Numbered from the stretch's first letter, positions 25,801 through 34,316 are shown. The stretch: DNA of 64,000 nucleotides from Kaistella polysaccharea (GCF_020410745.1 NZ_CP084528.1:2604001-2668000), one strand, 5' to 3'. The notes: generated by a model from the letters alone, not told the origin. Numbers and translations: made by a program.

Positions 25801-27686
25801 CTTTTAATATTAAAATGGATAAAAATAATCTCGAACCTTTAATTAATGTTAATATCACTGATATTTTCATGAACGGTAAAGAGATGGGAAAAATTCAAAT
25901 TGAGACCAAAAACAGCTTAATTCCGAATGTTTTTGATGTAGATGTAAAAGTAGTTTCGGCAAGTGGAAGTTTAATTGGTGACAACGATTTGCATCTTACC
26001 GGAACGATCAATAATAATACAGCGTCGCCTTCTCTAGATTTAGTGGCGAAGATGAATGATTTTGATCTTGCTTTTGCTCAGCAGTTTGTCACAGGCATTT
26101 TTTCTAATTTACGCGGTAAAGCATTTGGAGATTTGAAGATTAGCGGTCAGCTGAACGATATCGATTACAGTGGTGATATTGCTTTAAAGAAATTTGGGCT
26201 AAAACTAGATTTTACGGGTGTTGATTATTCACTCGATGATACAGTTGTTTCCCTTTCCCGCGGTTTGGCGATTTTAAATGATATTGGAATTAGTGATGGT
26301 CGTAGCAATTCAGAAGGATCAATCTCCGGTGCGATCCAGTTTGAAACCTTGTCTTCGATGGGGGTCAACTTAGTATTGCGGGCAGATAATCTGATGCTTT
26401 TAAATACGACTCAAAAAGACTACGATTTGTTTTGGGGACGTGTTTACGGAACAGGAACACTTTACGTTGATGGTCCTGTTTCCGCCTTAAATATTTCTAC
26501 ACCGGAAATGCGCGCACTCAATAATTCCGTATTTACATTTAACTCGAATTCGACCTCTAATGTTGAAGAATTTAAAATGCTTCGCTTTTTAAAACGAGAT
26601 GACAATGGTGGAATTACGGTTGAGAAAAAGAAAAAAACCAGCGCCAATATGAATGTTGATTTCAGTTTGGCAGTTGATAAAGGAACAACGGTAAACGTTT
26701 TAGTTGGTGATGATATTGGTGATATCAGCGTTCGTGGGACATCTGAAAGATTGCGTTTTATCATGAGCCGAACTGGTGCTATTTCAATGAACGGGAATTA
26801 TTTCGTGGATAGCGGAACGTTTGTCTCCAAAGCAATTCTTAACCGAACTTTCCATATTACGAAAGGAAGTTCAATCCGTTGGGACGGCGATCCGATTGCA
26901 CCACAGTTGGATATTGATGCAACTTATTTAAGAACAGTGACCAATGCAGGACAATATTTAAATATGGGAAGTCTGCAACCGATTAATGTTTTGTTGACGA
27001 CGAAGATTACCCAAACCTTAAATAATCCGAAAATTGTATTGGGAGTTTCCGCGCAAGATGTTTCCTCTAATTTAAAAGAAACGCTCGCTGAAAAGATGAG
27101 CAACGAAGATGAAAAAATTATTCAGTTCGGTTCCGTTCTGGTGATGAACAGTTTTAATGTAGGCAATTCTGCCTTTGATATAAATCTGGGAAATACGCTG
27201 GAAACTTCTGGATATAATATGCTATTCAAACAGTTGGGTTCTGTATTAAATACCATCAGCAATGAATTTCAGGTTGATTTAAATTATCTAAAAGGTGATG
27301 CCGGATCCAATTCCGGTGACCGCGCGAATGCCAGCGTTAGTTTTGCGCTCTCACCTCGTGTTACTGTGAAAACGGGCTTGGGAATTCCGATTTCTAAATC
27401 AGAAAATACAGGATCTGATTATCTGTCGGGCGAAGGTATTGTAGAATATGATTGGTCTAAAAATAATGATGGCACCCGATTACTTCGTGCGTACTCTAAA
27501 CCAACCAATATCGGTCTGAACGGAACTGCTGCCGCAAACGCTGGAGCCAATCAAAGTTACGGGGTCGGAGTCGTGTACAGCAAAAGCTTTAATACTATCT
27601 TTAAAAGGAAGAAAAAAGAGAAATCTACTCAGTCTGAAAAAACGAGTGGTAAAACAGAATCCGTGAAAATCGACACAATTAAATAA
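22896..27686 (+). CDS. tamB: TamB-like translocation and assembly module protein
   Basis: A 1596-aa envelope protein. A soluble, Lys/Asp/Asn-rich N-terminal ~70 residues is followed by one transmembrane anchor (~75-97, LLLIVFWVALFLVASFFVIV). A very long beta-rich periplasmic region comes next, and the C-terminal DUF490 domain includes GTLYVDGPVSALNIST and IRWDGDPIAPQLDIDATYL. TamB proteins bridge the periplasm and work with an Omp85 protein or in lipid transport to the outer membrane. The ATG at 22896 is chosen; an in-frame start at 22794 lies inside tsaD. The Ser/Lys-rich tail (KKKEKSTQSEKTSGK) is ordinary for this group. No frameshift was seen. Confidence 0.9.
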   Translation: MANLENNNDNEDKKSLAENIGDSVQKGVENVQDSVKETVKGATNLASDAINNPVETAGDFVHQAAKDVTSYTWWAKLLLIVFWVALFLVASFFVIVSLPATKNWAAQKVITKLNTDLNAQMSFESVDVSYFGDINIHNVAIKDHKGFKFLKAEELYADSDWFSIISNSRNLQFQSLSLKKMDLKVITYKNDSISNFVRFVDLFNTPSPTTPTEPFQLKSRIYISDSKVSIFSENHENKEDGQWLNATDVNLVIPELRVNGSNVFAQINNLRFVAERWGKKHVVDTFSADFSLTKQFLSLKDMTFNTDHSLLQGDLKLILNKGSFTDFADKVRWDMNLQQGSQLSGYDISYFVTDWDNYKPFNISGKMTGPLNKFYLDNFLVRNPTVNIRTKTMKVSNVLKGNFQIETNTLSTDFTYIDLKAMMPTFISSKMKNFADDFGRIKFDGAARVNPKQVYIPNARLITGIGQAKINNFYLDDYSSNMPKYRGYAEVNDLNTTVITKNKEVGLISGKFNVQGQSFDVNTMTIRTKSQISKIEITDKVVHNVYLEGLLDHKKYNGIINVNDEQVKARVKGLIDFSTSKLYADVKANVEYLNLNFFTGAKGTQAVSGIVDGKISMTDINDLTLDADLSEVNFATNTQKFYIPNAKVKAFFENGNRVVSVDAAGAVNGKIAGKFNLGDLAGMVENGLGKILVGPPPRKIYRGQHFTMQFDVQQDLVNYFMPELHIPKGATVDGSYDGNSNNLVLNIDASQLKYLMTKKEDITQADQALARANPAYKITARDKVSRDSAMIDELMVRINTANLDEQIFAKINRIEYNTNILKDITLSGRNENNKILHIAANFKHGTPEEEIKQTMKEYAVNINQSTDAAGDFVFRFEPTMVKFNDVAWTVDTDPALNHSITYRKKTADFLIQNLRVYSDTSELFLEKSIFKSAKDFSAEGEVRNLDISKVLALMKNENTFDLKGIANGTFNIKMDKNNLEPLINVNITDIFMNGKEMGKIQIETKNSLIPNVFDVDVKVVSASGSLIGDNDLHLTGTINNNTASPSLDLVAKMNDFDLAFAQQFVTGIFSNLRGKAFGDLKISGQLNDIDYSGDIALKKFGLKLDFTGVDYSLDDTVVSLSRGLAILNDIGISDGRSNSEGSISGAIQFETLSSMGVNLVLRADNLMLLNTTQKDYDLFWGRVYGTGTLYVDGPVSALNISTPEMRALNNSVFTFNSNSTSNVEEFKMLRFLKRDDNGGITVEKKKKTSANMNVDFSLAVDKGTTVNVLVGDDIGDISVRGTSERLRFIMSRTGAISMNGNYFVDSGTFVSKAILNRTFHITKGSSIRWDGDPIAPQLDIDATYLRTVTNAGQYLNMGSLQPINVLLTTKITQTLNNPKIVLGVSAQDVSSNLKETLAEKMSNEDEKIIQFGSVLVMNSFNVGNSAFDINLGNTLETSGYNMLFKQLGSVLNTISNEFQVDLNYLKGDAGSNSGDRANASVSFALSPRVTVKTGLGIPISKSENTGSDYLSGEGIVEYDWSKNNDGTRLLRAYSKPTNIGLNGTAAANAGANQSYGVGVVYSKSFNTIFKRKKKEKSTQSEKTSGKTESVKIDTIK
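22900..22907 (-). promoter_or_regulatory. -7 box of tsaD
   Basis: TAAATTTG on the minus strand lies 8 bp before the tsaD start and inside the first codons of tamB. Confidence 0.4.
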
Positions 27687-27765
27687 GGATATACAGGCAA
27701 ATAATCAATTTTTAGTTAAAATTTATTAATATTTCAATTAATTTTTTCTGTTTCATATTTTTTCG

Positions 27766-27773
27766 TAAATTTG
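27766..27773 (+). promoter_or_regulatory. -7 box of the Lrp/AsnC gene
   Basis: TAAATTTG fits the TAnnTTTG consensus and lies 44 bp before the ATG at 27818, giving a normal leader. Confidence 0.55.
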
Positions 27774-27817
27774 CAGAACTTTTATAATAGTACTTCTAAA
27801 ATTATCAATACAAAAAT

Positions 27818-28288
27818 ATGAATTATCAACTGGACGAAATAGATAAGAAAATCCTAGATTTCTTAGTGGAAAATACCAGAATGCCTTTTACAGAAATTGC
27901 GAAACAAATGGATGTTTCTGCAGGAACAATTCACGTGAGAGTGAAAAAGATGGAAGACGCCGGTATTATTTTAGGTTCTTCACTGAACATCGATTACGGA
28001 AAATTGGATTACCATTTTACTGCTTTTATCGGTATTCTTTTAACAAAATCAAACCGTACGCAGGAAGTTTTGAAAGAACTTACGACCATTCCAAATGTTA
28101 CGGAAGCCAGCGTAATTTCCGGAAAATATAATATTTTCTGTAAAATTCGTGCGAAAAATACAGAGGACGCCAAAAGAATCATTTATCAGATCGATGACAT
28201 TACGGATGTTATGAGAACTGAAAGTATGATTTCTATGGAAGAATTTCTCTCTGACAAAAACAGATTGATCGAAGCGGTTTCTATCTAA
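27818..28288 (+). CDS. Lrp/AsnC-family transcriptional regulator
   Basis: A 156-aa DNA-binding regulator. The N-terminal HTH covers residues ~5-50 (LDEIDKKILDFLVENTRMPF, then AGTIHVRVKKMEDAGII). The C-terminal RAM/ligand-binding domain (~65-145) includes VTEASVISGKYNIFCKIRAK. Such proteins respond to amino acids and often regulate their own gene. It has its own promoter box and a strong terminator and is thus monocistronic. The effector is not predictable from the sequence. Confidence 0.92.
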   Translation: MNYQLDEIDKKILDFLVENTRMPFTEIAKQMDVSAGTIHVRVKKMEDAGIILGSSLNIDYGKLDYHFTAFIGILLTKSNRTQEVLKELTTIPNVTEASVISGKYNIFCKIRAKNTEDAKRIIYQIDDITDVMRTESMISMEEFLSDKNRLIEAVSI

Positions 28289-28313
28289 TCGCTGATTTTA
28301 ATCAACAATACCC

Positions 28314-28342
28314 AAAACTTTTGATTTCTTATCAAAAGTTTT
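28314..28342 (+). terminator. Terminator of the Lrp/AsnC gene
   Basis: AAAACTTTTGAT and ATCAAAAGTTTT form a perfect 12-bp stem with loop TTCTT, followed by TTTT. Confidence 0.85.
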
Positions 28343-28357
28343 TTTATTTTTACCACT

Positions 28358-28732
28358 ATGAATGATAATTTTGCGGATGAATCTCCGAAAAAAGATGTCG
28401 CTTTTATTGCAGCTTTAGGCGCGCTTTTACTTTTTACCTTAATGGGATTTGGGATTGATTTCGATGAATTCTCCCAACATCAGGAAATTAATATTCCATC
28501 AACGTATTTCTATTTTATATTTCTGGTCGATGCGCTAATGGTGCTCGCCGTAATCTTTATCTTTTTTTACAGAAAGTTTGCCGTATATTTATTTCCCGCG
28601 GTTTTGATTACTCATTTCCTGGCGCACAATTATTTTCTGTCTACCTTTTTGTATACTGATGTTACGAATATGTTTTTGTTTTGTACTTTGGGACTATTCG
28701 TAATTATACCAAAATGGCAGTTTTTCAAATAA
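28358..28732 (+). CDS. Small membrane protein, function unknown
   Basis: A 124-aa protein with about four hydrophobic segments: residues ~15-30, ~47-68, ~71-88 and ~100-117. Short hydrophilic ends flank them. I recognise no family. It lies 16 bp upstream of the Rrf2 regulator on the same strand, so the two may be cotranscribed. The position before a nitrosative or iron-sulfur regulator is suggestive but not evidence of function. Confidence 0.6.
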   Translation: MNDNFADESPKKDVAFIAALGALLLFTLMGFGIDFDEFSQHQEINIPSTYFYFIFLVDALMVLAVIFIFFYRKFAVYLFPAVLITHFLAHNYFLSTFLYTDVTNMFLFCTLGLFVIIPKWQFFK

Positions 28733-28748
28733 TTAAAATTAAAAACTC

Positions 28749-29180
28749 ATGTTTTCTAAAGCTTGCGAATATGCCATTAAAGCCACCATTTATATTGCAC
28801 AGAAAAGTCACCAAGGCGGACGTGTAAATGTAAAGGAAGTTGCAAAATCGGTGAATGCGCCAGAAGCATTTACCGCAAAAATTCTGCAACAGCTTTGTCG
28901 TGAAAATATTCTGGCTTCTATAAGAGGAAAACAGGGTGGATTTACCTTTGATATCGAGCGGCAGAAAGAAATTAAAATTTATGATGTCGTTCGGCTCATC
29001 GATGGTGACGGAATTTTTACCAATTGTGGATTGGGATTGCATAAATGTTCCTCTGAGAATCCGTGCCCAGTTCATGATGACTTCAAGCCTGTGCGCGATA
29101 ATCTTATTGCCATGACACAGAAATACTCTTTCTATGACTTGGCGCTCCGTACAGAAAATGGACTTGCATGGCTTAAATAA
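28749..29180 (+). CDS. Rrf2-family regulator with three conserved cysteines (NsrR/IscR-like)
   Basis: A 143-aa Rrf2 winged-helix regulator. The HTH lies at ~25-50 (VNVKEVAKSVNAPEAFTAKI) with a following wing (RGKQGGFTF). Cys93, Cys100 and Cys106 in TNCGLGLHKCSSENPC are the ligands expected for an iron-sulfur cluster. The next gene on the strand encodes the iron-sulfur repair protein Ric, which in other bacteria is under NsrR-type control by nitric oxide. A regulator of nitrosative stress is therefore the most likely identity; IscR-like function is the alternative. Confidence 0.88.
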   Translation: MFSKACEYAIKATIYIAQKSHQGGRVNVKEVAKSVNAPEAFTAKILQQLCRENILASIRGKQGGFTFDIERQKEIKIYDVVRLIDGDGIFTNCGLGLHKCSSENPCPVHDDFKPVRDNLIAMTQKYSFYDLALRTENGLAWLK

Positions 29181-29247
29181 CTACCTAAATATTTAATGAA
29201 ATTCAAACTTTAAAAAAGAAATAAAAAACTTTTAATTTTAAATAAGA

Positions 29248-29283
29248 TAAATTTGTCCGAATTAAAAATATTGTTTACATTTG
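29248..29283 (+). promoter_or_regulatory. Promoter region of ric with two TAnnTTTG boxes
   Basis: TAAATTTG at 29248-29255 and TACATTTG at 29276-29283 both match the -7 consensus. The TTTG of the first could also serve as the -33 element of the second, 20 bp upstream. The second is 24 bp before the start at 29308. An Rrf2 protein could act here. Confidence 0.5.
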
Positions 29284-29307
29284 TACCATAATATTAAACA
29301 AGACATC

Positions 29308-30021
29308 ATGTTAACGAAAGAACAAACGATTGGCGAAATGGTTGCACAAGATTTCAGAGCAGCTCAAGTTTTTAGAAAATATAAAATAGATTTTTGCTGT
29401 AAAGGAAACAGAACCATTGATGAAGCCTGTGAAAATAAAAAATTTCAGGCAGAAGATATTTATAATGATTTGCAAAAAATTTCAGCAGAAAAATCAGGTG
29501 ATATTGATTTTAATTCTTGGCCCCTGGATTTACTCGCAGATTATGTTGAAAAAACGCATCACCGCTATGTAGAAGAAAATTCCACAGTACTCGTTCAGTA
29601 TTTGAATAAATTATGTAAGGTTCACGGCGACAGACATCCTGAATTGTTTGAAATTAAAAGCATATTTACAGAAATCTCCGGAGAACTTGCAGCACACATG
29701 AAGAAAGAAGAATTGATACTTTTCCCTTTCATCAAAAGAATGGTTAACGCCAAAGAAAAAGGAGAGGAATTAGTTACGCCACATTTTGGAACTGTAGAAA
29801 GTCCTGTTGCGATGATGAAACATGAGCATACCGTTGTCGGCGATCTGTTTGTGAAGATTGAAAACTTAACCAATAACTATCAGTTCCCCGATGATGCATG
29901 TGGAACTTATCAGGTGACCTATAAAATGCTTGAAGATTTCGAAAAAGATCTGCATACACATATTCACTTAGAAAACAATATACTTTTCCCGAAAGCGATC
30001 GCTTTGGAAAAAACCTTCTAA
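29308..30021 (+). CDS. ric: Iron-sulfur cluster repair di-iron protein Ric (ScdA/YtfE)
   Basis: A 237-aa di-iron protein that repairs iron-sulfur clusters damaged by nitric oxide or peroxide. The N-terminal DUF542 domain carries the Cys pair IDFCCKGNRTIDEAC (residues ~27-41). A four-helix hemerythrin-like domain follows, with His/Glu iron ligands in KTHHRYVEEN, AHMKKEELILFPF, MMKHEHTVVGDLF and HTHIHLENNILFP. The ATG at 29308 is chosen over an in-frame TTG at 29281 because the latter overlaps the promoter box. It follows the Rrf2 regulator by 127 bp with its own promoter. Confidence 0.93.
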   Translation: MLTKEQTIGEMVAQDFRAAQVFRKYKIDFCCKGNRTIDEACENKKFQAEDIYNDLQKISAEKSGDIDFNSWPLDLLADYVEKTHHRYVEENSTVLVQYLNKLCKVHGDRHPELFEIKSIFTEISGELAAHMKKEELILFPFIKRMVNAKEKGEELVTPHFGTVESPVAMMKHEHTVVGDLFVKIENLTNNYQFPDDACGTYQVTYKMLEDFEKDLHTHIHLENNILFPKAIALEKTF

Positions 30022-30081
30022 CTAAATTTTCTGTTTTTTTTCTGAAATCCATTTCATATTTTTTGAAGTGGATTTCTTTTT

Positions 30082-31359
30082 TTAAGGAGAAGTTTTAGAA
30101 CTTAAGTAGAAATCGTAGGTGTATACGTTGTAAGGCAGAATCAGTTTTGCGACGATATAAGAAATAAAACAACACGCCAAAATAGGAAGAAATAATTGAT
30201 AGCCGCTGGGAAGAAGATTACAGATCAAAACCACCGAAGTAAAAGGCGCATACAAAGACGCAGACAAAGTTGCCGCTGCACCAATAAGCGCAAAATTTAC
30301 GGGGATTAAATCAGTATTGAAATAGGTGTTTCCGAGGAACGCAACCATTAATCCAAGAAAAGCACCTGCAACAATGCTTGGCGCAAATACACCACCGTCG
30401 CCACCCGCTCCTAAAGTTAGAGAGGCGGCGAGCGGTTTCAAAATAGATACCGCCAAGAGAAAAAATAACGAAATACTGGGCACGACCAGAGGTTTACTGA
30501 GAATTTCCCGCAAACCGTGATAACTATCTCCATATAAAGTAGGGAAAAAATAAATCATTGTTCCCACTGCAATTGCTCCCAGATTTACGCGGATAAAATT
30601 ATTTGAAATATTGCTGAATAATTTTTTCATTCGGGTAACCAAAAGCGTGAAATAGACCGATAGCGTGCCACCCAAAATACTTAAGATGATAAAGCAGGGA
30701 ATTGCAGCGTACGTCCAATCCTGTACCGGGCGATGAAGAATTGTTTCCGAATCGAATAGTTCTATAAAACCCCAACTCATCAACGCGGATGCAGTACAGG
30801 AAATAATAAGCGATTTTCGCATTTTTCGTGCGATAACTTCCAGTGCAAACAGCCATCCAGCCAAAGGACTTGTGAATAATATGGCGACTCCGGCGACCAC
30901 TCCAGCACAAATTAATTCCCGTTTGTACATTCGCGCCGAAAACTCTTTTTCGTAGGCGTAATTCCCAATTGTGGCGGTCGCAACAACGGTAGAAACTTCA
31001 ACACCTGTGGAGCCACCAAAAATTACGGTGAGAAAACCATTAATAAAGTGAGAGGGAATTTTGAAGAGCGGCAAATGGTCTTTCCGCTGATCCAGCGTTT
31101 TATAAATTTCTGTAATTCCTTTATTTCGCCGGTTTTGAAAAACATATTTTCGTAGGAAATAGATAGCGGTAATTCCTATGGTCGGCAACAGAATAAAAGC
31201 TGGAGTGTACCAGTTACTGACAGTTTTAAAGAGAAGATGCTCAAAATATTCTGTCAAATGCTTTAGGGTAAAAGCCAATAAAGCACTGCTTAAACCAACC
31301 AGGAGGGAAGCGGCAATTAATTTAAAATAGTGCTGGGAAACGATTTTATTTCTTTCCAA
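30082..31359 (-). CDS. ClC-type chloride channel/transporter
   Basis: A 425-aa membrane protein with the ClC fold, moving chloride or a similar anion. GGSTGVEVSTVVATATIGN (~115) stands where classical ClCs have GREGPxxQ, so the gating glutamate region differs although a Glu is present two residues later. The second filter region GAGGDGGVFAPSIVAGAFLG (~310-330) is normal. About ten to twelve hydrophobic segments are visible. It lacks the C-terminal CBS domains. The altered motif recurs, from memory, in other Bacteroidetes ClCs, so it may mark a subgroup rather than damage. Monocistronic. Confidence 0.85.
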   Translation of the reverse strand: MERNKIVSQHYFKLIAASLLVGLSSALLAFTLKHLTEYFEHLLFKTVSNWYTPAFILLPTIGITAIYFLRKYVFQNRRNKGITEIYKTLDQRKDHLPLFKIPSHFINGFLTVIFGGSTGVEVSTVVATATIGNYAYEKEFSARMYKRELICAGVVAGVAILFTSPLAGWLFALEVIARKMRKSLIISCTASALMSWGFIELFDSETILHRPVQDWTYAAIPCFIILSILGGTLSVYFTLLVTRMKKLFSNISNNFIRVNLGAIAVGTMIYFFPTLYGDSYHGLREILSKPLVVPSISLFFLLAVSILKPLAASLTLGAGGDGGVFAPSIVAGAFLGLMVAFLGNTYFNTDLIPVNFALIGAAATLSASLYAPFTSVVLICNLLPSGYQLFLPILACCFISYIVAKLILPYNVYTYDFYLSSKTSP

Positions 31360-31506
31360 AGGAATTTTCTTTAAGATGTTGCAAACGAAAGATGATTTCT
31401 TAAATCTTACTTAAACAGTAAACTAGAAAATACTTTCTGCGAAATGCAAATTTAATAAAAGTTTAGAAATTCATTTAGGACACGCGTAACTTATTATCAA
31501 TCCTCA

Positions 31507-32442
31507 TTATTTCAAAATCATTAATAAACTTCCGACACTGATAATCACCCATAAAACTACTGCAAGAAATAAGGGTTTCCAACTGATGGTTTTTAAAGTT
31601 TGAATAGAGATTGTAGAACCGATAAAAAATAAGGTCAAATTCAATCCTGATTTTGCAACGGTTGTTGCGATTTTACTGAAGCCGTCGAAAATAGGAAAAT
31701 AGGTGTGAAGCAAAATGGCAATTACAAAATATAAGATAAACCACGGGATTTTTACTTTTGCACCTTTTGTTTTGAAAAACACCATCGTTAAAAGTGACAT
31801 TGGAATAATCCACAAAGCCCGAGAAAGTTTTACCGTTGTAGCAACTTTTAAAGCGATATCACCATATTTATTGGCGGCACCGACAACAGAACTTGTGTCG
31901 TGAATTCCGATGGCGCACCACAATCCAAACTGTTCCTGGGTCATGTTCAACAAATGACCGACGGGCGGATAAATAAATAAAGCAACAGAATTTAGAGTGA
32001 AAACGATGGCCAAAGCCAGAGAAATTTGTTTCGTGCTTGGTTTGATGATTGGAGTTACGGCAGCAATGGCGCTCCCACCACAAATCGCTGTACCAACAGA
32101 GATTAAGTAGGATAGAGGTCTTTCTATTTTCAGAAATTTTCCAAGGAAATAACCGAGAATCATCACCGTTGTGATACTCATAATTGTTAAAGTTATTCCT
32201 TCTTTTCCTGCTTTTAAAGCTTCACTTAACTGCAAACCGAAACCCAAACCAACGATGGAGATTTGTAATAAAAGGTGAATATATTTGTGAACTTTTTGCT
32301 CGTAAGGATTTCCGATAATAATAGTGAACGCGATTCCTAAAGCCAAAGCAACAGGTGAAGATGCAAAAGGAGAAACACAAAAAATAACCAGGAGGAAAAA
32401 ATGTATTTTTTGGAAAAGGTCTTTTGATAAGGTAGTTTGCAT
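31507..32442 (-). CDS. YeiH-family putative sulfate/sulfite exporter
   Basis: A 311-aa membrane protein of the UPF0324/YeiH family, with about nine to ten transmembrane segments. Signatures are ISIVGLGFGLQLSEALKAGK (~65), GTAICGGSAIAAVTPIIK (~125) and AIGIHDTSSVVGAANKYG (~185). In E. coli yeiH is controlled by the LysR protein YeiE. Here a LysR gene (frameshifted) lies directly upstream on the same strand, which supports that link. The start at 32442 (MQTTLSK) is preferred; an upstream in-frame start at 32469 would add nine residues. Substrate not proven. Confidence 0.82.
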   Translation of the reverse strand: MQTTLSKDLFQKIHFFLLVIFCVSPFASSPVALALGIAFTIIIGNPYEQKVHKYIHLLLQISIVGLGFGLQLSEALKAGKEGITLTIMSITTVMILGYFLGKFLKIERPLSYLISVGTAICGGSAIAAVTPIIKPSTKQISLALAIVFTLNSVALFIYPPVGHLLNMTQEQFGLWCAIGIHDTSSVVGAANKYGDIALKVATTVKLSRALWIIPMSLLTMVFFKTKGAKVKIPWFILYFVIAILLHTYFPIFDGFSKIATTVAKSGLNLTLFFIGSTISIQTLKTISWKPLFLAVVLWVIISVGSLLMILK

Positions 32443-32524
32443 GTTGATGAATTTATTTTGAGGGTACAAATTTCGGTTATTTGTTATTCAAAATATAATT
32501 ACAATTTGTTCTTGGGTATAACTA

Positions 32525-33407
32525 TTAGTTATAATTAATGAATTTCATAAAAAGATCGATAAGGTCAGAATGTTCTCCTTTTAAAGTAATAAAGTGAAAA
32601 TTTCTTTCAATACTAAAGTTTTTAATGTCGATTACGCTGAGTTGATTATTTTTTAGTTCCTGTAAAACAGTGCTGATGGATAAAAAAGCCAGCGCTTCCG
32701 AATGAAGTAAATAATTTTTAATGCTTTCACTGCTGCCCAATTGCATGATGATATTCAATTTCTGAACATCAATTCTGGATTTTTTTAATTGATTTTGAAT
32801 AAATTCCTGCGTGCCTGAACCTTGCTCTCTTACAATCAAATCGATATCATAAAGATCTTTTATTTTAAAATTTTTAATCGCCAAAGGATGTTCGGCTTTA
32901 CAAACCAAAACAATTTCATCCCGTTTAAATTTTTGATATTCGAAGTAAGAAGACTTCGATTCGCCTACTACAATACCCAAATCGATTTCGCCTTTCTTCA
33001 AAAGATTAGAGATGTCTTCGGAATTTTTCGTAATTAATTCAATGCTTATTTCTTTGTGGGAAGAATTAAACTGGGCCAGGATTTCGGGTAAAATATATTG
33101 CGCAATCGTTGTACTGGCGCCGATTTTTCAACTTTCCTTTTTCCTGTTTGTTTAGTTGGGAAAGTTCGAATTCCAGATCGCGATACAGATTTCGAATTTT
33201 TTCCGCGTAAACCAGTAAAATTTTTCCACTTTCGGTGAGTTGAATGGTCGTTCCGTTCCGGTTGAATAATTTGGTGTTCAACTGATTCTCAATTTCCTTG
33301 ATATGTTTGGTGACTGCAGGTTGAGAGATGCTGAGTTCATTCGCTGCTTTGGTAAAACTCAAACGATTGGCAAAGGTGTGAAAGACTTTTAGGCGGTAAT
33401 CGAACAT
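32525..33407 (-). pseudogene. LysR-family regulator (YeiE-like), frameshifted
   Basis: The N-terminal part from 33407 has the LysR HTH (KVFHTFANRLSFTKAANELS, then QPAVTKHIKEIENQL). At ~33126 the frame is lost, and the effector domain continues in another frame (IGASTTIAQYILPEILAQF, then KKGEIDLGIVVGESKSSYFE) to 32525. The break is a single extra base in a five-base run (33124-33128; four would keep the frame). Reads as a ~294-aa protein once repaired. It probably controls the YeiH exporter downstream. Either a recent mutation, a phase-variable tract or a sequencing error. Confidence 0.82.
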
Positions 33408-33411
33408 TGTA

Positions 33412-33419
33412 CAAACGTA
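33412..33419 (-). promoter_or_regulatory. -7 box of the LysR gene
   Basis: TACGTTTG on the minus strand fits TAnnTTTG and ends 4 bp before the start codon. Confidence 0.45.
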
Positions 33420-33431
33420 GATTCATGATTT

Positions 33432-33641
33432 TTATTCTTTGGTCAAAGCCGAACCTTTGTGCGCCGCAATATGATCGGTTTTGCTGCTTTTAATTTCGTA
33501 TTGCGGATCGTCTTCTTTGGCGTGATGAGTATAGCCTTTGTAATCGAAATCCTTCGTGTGAACTTTTATAATTGTTCCAGAAACTCTTCCCGCTTCAGAA
33601 TTCCAACTTACTTTATCGCCAACTTTAAATTTTGTTTTCAT
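33432..33641 (-). CDS. DUF2945 (TUDOR-like) small protein
   Basis: A 69-aa protein matching the hypervirulence-associated/TUDOR-like DUF2945 family. It has FKVGDKVSWNSEAGRVSGTI (residues ~4-23), a GYTHHAKEDDPQYEIKSSK block and AAHKGSALTKE at the end. The fold is a small beta barrel. The molecular role is not known. Full length for the family. Confidence 0.8.
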   Translation of the reverse strand: MKTKFKVGDKVSWNSEAGRVSGTIIKVHTKDFDYKGYTHHAKEDDPQYEIKSSKTDHIAAHKGSALTKE

Positions 33642-33738
33642 GATATATTTTTAAAATGGTTGTTGAACTTTGTCAAATCGAAGATTCGGCGGGGCAAAAG
33701 TTAACATCTTGACCATGTTATATTTAAAATCCTTTTGA

Positions 33739-33774
33739 GAACCTTGTCAAGGTTCCAAACCTTGACAATGTTAA
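33739..33774. repeat. Palindromic repeat AACCTTGTCAAGGTT, copy 1
   Basis: AACCTTGTCAAGGTT is followed after a short spacer by AAACCTTGACAATGTT, each half itself nearly palindromic. A cleaner copy lies at 41369-41406 and a diverged one at 34431-34465. The repeat ends on the stop codon of the DUF488 gene. Confidence 0.75.
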
Positions 33775-34316
33775 TGCGGATCTTCTTCCGCAGAATAAAA
33801 AACCTGATCTCCCACAACTTTCGCCGGCGCAGTATATGGATGTTCCGTTGCTTTGCCCAGCGCCATAATATGCAGAACTTCCCAGCCTTTCGCTTTGAAA
33901 TAATCCGAAACCATGGAACGGTGACACCGCCACCAAACCGCTTCCGAACACATCATCGCTGTAGGTTTTTCCAATGCATACTTTGAGAGTTCTGTAGCAC
34001 CATCTGCAAATGATTCAGTTTCCATATAATCTGCATAACCTTGAAAAGATTTATTTCGCCAGGTCGTATTTTTTGAATCTGGAGCAACTTTTCTTCTGCC
34101 ACCTAAATCTTCGATATAAACATACTCGATTCCGTTTTCTTCTAAAGATTTTTTCAAAGCATCCTGATCGAATTGCGGAAATTTCCGGGAACCAGGCAAC
34201 CGTCGAATGTCTGCCAAAACTTTAATACTAAATGAATTCAACATTTCCAGAAATTCCCCAATCGTTCTGGTAGAATGACCGATGGTGTAAATGGTGAGTT
34301 TTTCTGGTAAGATCAT
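33771..34316 (-). CDS. DUF488-family protein
   Basis: A 181-aa protein of the DUF488 family. Marks are YTIGHSTRTIGEFLEMLNSF (residues ~9-28), VLADIRRLPGSRKFPQFD, the central YIEDLGGRRK and the Cys-rich CSEAVWWRCHRSMVSDYFK (~125). The fold is thought to bind nucleic acid or nucleotide, with no settled function. A truncated paralog lies at 35480-35689. Confidence 0.82.
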   Translation of the reverse strand: MILPEKLTIYTIGHSTRTIGEFLEMLNSFSIKVLADIRRLPGSRKFPQFDQDALKKSLEENGIEYVYIEDLGGRRKVAPDSKNTTWRNKSFQGYADYMETESFADGATELSKYALEKPTAMMCSEAVWWRCHRSMVSDYFKAKGWEVLHIMALGKATEHPYTAPAKVVGDQVFYSAEEDPH

